A stretch of 64,000 nt of DNA from Echiichthys vipera. Lineage: Eukaryota; Chordata; Actinopteri; Perciformes; Trachinidae. Both the position numbers and the translations under genes were made by a program. Under the pieces are notes generated by a model. The model was not told the DNA's origin. It searched no databases and worked only from the letters and a program-made list of their open reading frames with translations. The stretch is taken from positions 12,586,246-12,650,245 of the forward strand of contig OY829648.1 of NCBI GenBank assembly GCA_963691815.1, read 5' to 3'. This document shows positions 61,551 to 64,000 of the stretch, in pieces; within the stretch, counting starts at the first letter, position 1, and each line of letters opens with the position of its first letter.

Positions 61551-62752
61551 TAATGGGAATGAAGGGGTTGCCTTGGACATTTTGACTTTATGGAATTTAC
61601 CTAGTAACGCGAAGAGATTCATAATGTTACATTTATTATTGTGAGAGAAGAAACTAGAAAAATAATAATAAATAATAATTTTCTCATCAAAGTGATACCT
61701 AACTGTTGTTTTTTTTAGCAAATATATACCAAAAGGTGATACATGTTTTGGCTCCTAGATGACAGTAAAGCACCCGTTTTGGCTTCTAAAGGGCACCTTA
61801 ACACATGGTTTGGCACCTAGAGGGCACTGAAGCGTGCATTTTGTCTCCCAGTGTGTCCAATATCTATCTGATCAAAGACTTAATTTTTAAAAATGTTTCT
61901 AAGGGCCCTTGCCCCTGCACACTTGAGGCCCCTAGGCTGCAGCATAGGCCAGCCTTTGCATTAATGCACCTTTGTATATGACATTATATGACCTTTGTTG
62001 TTAAAAAAAGATCCTAGTATCACGGTTTTTAACCTAGTTTTGACAATAGATGGCGTTATTTCCTTTAGTAATAAACTCATTAATCCAAATTAATGTTTAA
62101 TGTGGAGAAAAATGATACACCCAACAGGAAATAATGGGAATGAAGGGATTGCCTTGGACATTTTGACTTTATGGAATTTACTTAGTAACACGAAGAGATT
62201 CATAATGTTACATTTATTATTGTGAGAGAAGGATCCAAAATTAATAATTTTCTCATCAAAGTGATACCTAACTGTAGTTTTAGTAAATATTTCCAAATGG
62301 TGATACACGTTTTGGCTCCTAGATGACATTTAAGCACCCGTTTTGGCTCCACGAGGACACTGTAGCACGCGTTTCGGCTTCTAAAGGGCACCTTAACACA
62401 CGGTTTGGCACCTAGAGGGCACTTAAGTGCGCATATTGGTGCCCAGGGGGCACTTTAACACGCATTTTGGCTCCCAGTGTGTCCAATATCTATCTGATCA
62501 GCGACTTAATTAAATGTTTTTAATGGCCCCTGCCCCTGCACACTTGGGGCCCCTAGGCTGCAGCATAGGCCAGCCTTTGCATTAATGCACCTTTGAATAT
62601 GACATTATATGACCTTTGTTGTTAAAAAACGATCTTAGTATTACGTTTTTTTAACCTAGTTTTGACAATAGATGGATTTATTTCCTTTAGTAATAAACTC
62701 TTTAACCCAAATTAATGTTTTATGAGGAGAAAAATGATACACCCAACAGGAA
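61551..62752. repeat. Tandem duplication of a ~580-bp block containing ~31-bp minisatellite units
   Basis: Block A (61551-62130) and block B (62132-62752) share their start ('taatgggaatgaagg'), middle and end ('atgatacacccaacagg') at roughly 90% identity by eye. Each contains 31-bp units of the pattern 'cacgttttggctcctagagg' 'gcactttag': about four in A (61738-61855) and six in B (62302-62482), which explains B's extra length. The same units occur in the tpm4 intron near 40 kb. Block B ends about 134 bp before the rab8a start codon. Confidence 0.88.
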
Positions 62753-62885
62753 AGCAGCGGACTTCCGGAGCCACGACGACAGAGGAGAGTGACAGTTGAC
62801 TCGACCAATAGAAAAGCTCAGGAGCGAGTGACGTCTCTGCTTCTACAACGGGCGGGATATCCGCATTAGTAAGCTAGCTAATAAC
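62753..62885 (+). promoter_or_regulatory. rab8a core promoter / 5' UTR
   Basis: Compact CpG-containing, TATA-less stretch: ETS site ACTTCCGGA (62761-62769), CCAAT box (62805-62809), CRE-like TGACGTC (62829-62835), GC box GGGCGGG (62850-62856). This is a typical housekeeping promoter set, squeezed between the repeat block and the start codon. Confidence 0.65.
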
Positions 62886-63009
62886 ATGGCGAAGACTTAC
62901 GATTACTTGTTTAAACTACTTTTGATCGGCGATTCAGGCGTCGGGAAGACCTGTGTGCTATTCAGATTTTCAGAAGATGCCTTCAACTCAACGTTTATCT
63001 CCACTATAG
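62886..63009 (+). CDS. rab8a: rab8a exon 1
   Basis: 124 bp: 41 codons plus one base, with P-loop and switch I. Donor GTGGGT. Confidence 0.96.
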
Positions 63010-63535
63010 GTGGGTAAAAGTCGTATTATCTGTGTTGTCTTTGAAGAAAAGTGGTACAGGAGAGCAGCCCATCCCGTCATGCTAATTTGATGCTAACTTT
63101 TTTAGTCAGGAAGCAACCCAGCCAGCTTGTTAGAGGGGCTTTTCAGAAACGACAGTGCTATTTTAACCAGTTTCTATACTTGGAAAGCCCCTGTGTGTAT
63201 GAACTGTAAGGGTGGCTACGGCACCACAGGTGTAACAGTAGCGTTAGACACATATTATTATTATGGCGAGACGAACTAACAAGCTATAAAGCTGTCAGGG
63301 AGCTAGTGTAGTTGGCAGTGTCATTTTTCTGCCTGTACTCCGCACTGTCGTAGCCTACGTTGCAGAAACTATTAACAAACTCAACAACCACTCTGCTTAT
63401 AAATCCATACAGTATTGTTATTGTCAATGGGGTGCTTAGTCAGCTGATTAAATTGACCTTTGTTTTTCCCTCAGGTATTGATTTCAAGATCAGGACAATA
63501 GAATTAGATGGAAAGAAGATCAAGCTACAGATATG
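62886..63535 (+). CDS. rab8a: Rab8a small GTPase, first two exons (gene runs past the window)
   Basis: Rab GTPase directing Golgi-to-plasma-membrane and ciliary vesicle traffic. Exon 1 62886-63009 encodes MAKTYDYLFKLLLIGDSGVG then KTCVLFRFSEDAFNSTFISTI. Exon 2 63475-63535 encodes (G)IDFKIRTIELDGKKIKLQI plus two bases of the Trp62 codon. P-loop GDSGVGKT at 15-22 with Thr22 for Mg2+, switch I with Thr40. Val24 and Ser35 agree with RAB8A (RAB8B has Leu and Thr), while Lys in DGKKIK agrees with RAB8B. The neighbour tpm4 supports RAB8A. Both introns have GT/AG ends. The DTAGQ switch II and C-terminal CAAX-type tail are outside the window. Confidence 0.95.
63475..63535 (+). CDS. rab8a: rab8a exon 2
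   Basis: 61 bp, IDFKIRTIELDGKKIKLQI(W). Acceptor CCCTCAG, donor GTAAGA. Confidence 0.96.
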
Positions 63536-63611
63536 GTAAGATAGTCACACTACAGTAAATGCTTTCACTTTTCATCTTGACTTGTATGTGAAGAAGAAAA
63601 AAATCATGCTA

Positions 63612-64000
63612 GATAGATAGATAGATGGATGGATAGATACTTCATTGTCTTAGTTTGGAGCAAACCTGAGATGCCATAATAAAACAGAGAAAAGCACACA
63701 ATACAGAAGTACAACCAGTACACAAATCTCCAGCAAATGTAAAAAAAAATTTAAAAAAGTGCACAAGAGAGCATGTGTTCAAGAGAAATACTGCACTGAT
63801 GGATTAACTGCACCATCACAGTGGGATAATATTTGGACATTTTTAAATTGAGAGCATGGTGTGTGGTAAAACCGCAGTCAAAAAAATGCAACAGTTAAAA
63901 AATACAAATAAAATATTTATGCCACAAAAAATAATCAGCAGTCATTAAGTAGAGCATGTGGACATTCTTATTGCACAGAAAAGATTGAACTTTCAAACAT
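63612..64000 (-). mobile_element. Retroposon with (GATA)n tail in rab8a intron 2
   Basis: 'agatagatagatagatggat' followed by 'gatacttcattgtcttagtt' is the reversed 3' tail common to many teleost SINE/LINE insertions. The body runs toward the right window edge and the family cannot be named. Confidence 0.45.

Noticed and set aside
61738..62482. CRISPR-like array of 31-bp repeats
   Set aside because: Units are contiguous with no unique spacers, and the genome is vertebrate; it is a minisatellite.
62886..63535. Assignment to rab8b
   Set aside because: Val24 and Ser35 are RAB8A-type; only the DGKKIK lysine is RAB8B-like, a common difference.

Overview
This window looks like nuclear DNA of a teleost fish, probably a percomorph. 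Genes are split into short exons with GT/AG introns, (CA)n microsatellites are very abundant, and fish-type transposons and a tRNA-derived SINE are scattered through the introns. No prokaryotic features, tRNA genes, rRNA genes or CRISPR arrays were seen. All coding calls come from translating the exons by eye and checking that splice phases join without a frame error. Comparisons with human proteins and human gene order are from general knowledge, not from a search.

Layout, left to right. (1) 1-13823, minus strand: the first eight coding exons (318 codons) of an ADAM10-type metalloprotease. They cover the signal peptide, the prodomain with cysteine switch and furin site, and the start of the catalytic domain. 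The rest of the gene lies left of position 1. (2) 13824 to about 32.9 kb: a 19 kb head-to-head intergenic stretch with no gene I can support, containing microsatellites, two TTAA-flanked MITEs and two non-LTR retrotransposon fragments. (3) 33136-56694, plus strand: a complete tropomyosin gene of the TPM4 type. It has two first exons (1a at 33.1 kb for the 284-residue form, 1b at 41.1 kb for the 248-residue form) and two last exons (9a muscle type, 9d non-muscle type). All shared exons have the sizes usual for tropomyosin genes. (4) 58319-59190, minus strand: a complete four-exon gene for an 84-residue ribosomal protein of the eS27 (RPS27/RPS27L) family, tail-to-tail with tpm4. (5) 59.7-62.75 kb: repeats, namely an internally deleted hAT element with its target duplication, a SINE, and a duplicated block carrying a ~31-bp minisatellite. 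(6) 62886-63535, plus strand: the first two exons of rab8a, with a compact CpG-type promoter. The gene continues past 64000.

The gene set is the most interesting point. Human 15q21-22 carries ADAM10, TPM1, RPS27L and RAB8B; human 1q21 carries TPM3, RPS27 and RAB13; human 19p13 carries TPM4 and RAB8A but, to my knowledge, no RPS27 or ADAM10 copy. This fish locus is the TPM4/RAB8A member and still holds an RPS27-type gene and an ADAM10-type gene. The simplest reading is that it preserves ohnologues from the early vertebrate genome duplications that mammals lost. The genes are not an operon; they share ancestry as a block. Tropomyosin coats actin filaments, Rab8a directs vesicle delivery to membrane and cilium, ADAM10 sheds membrane proteins at the surface, and eS27 is part of the 40S ribosomal subunit.
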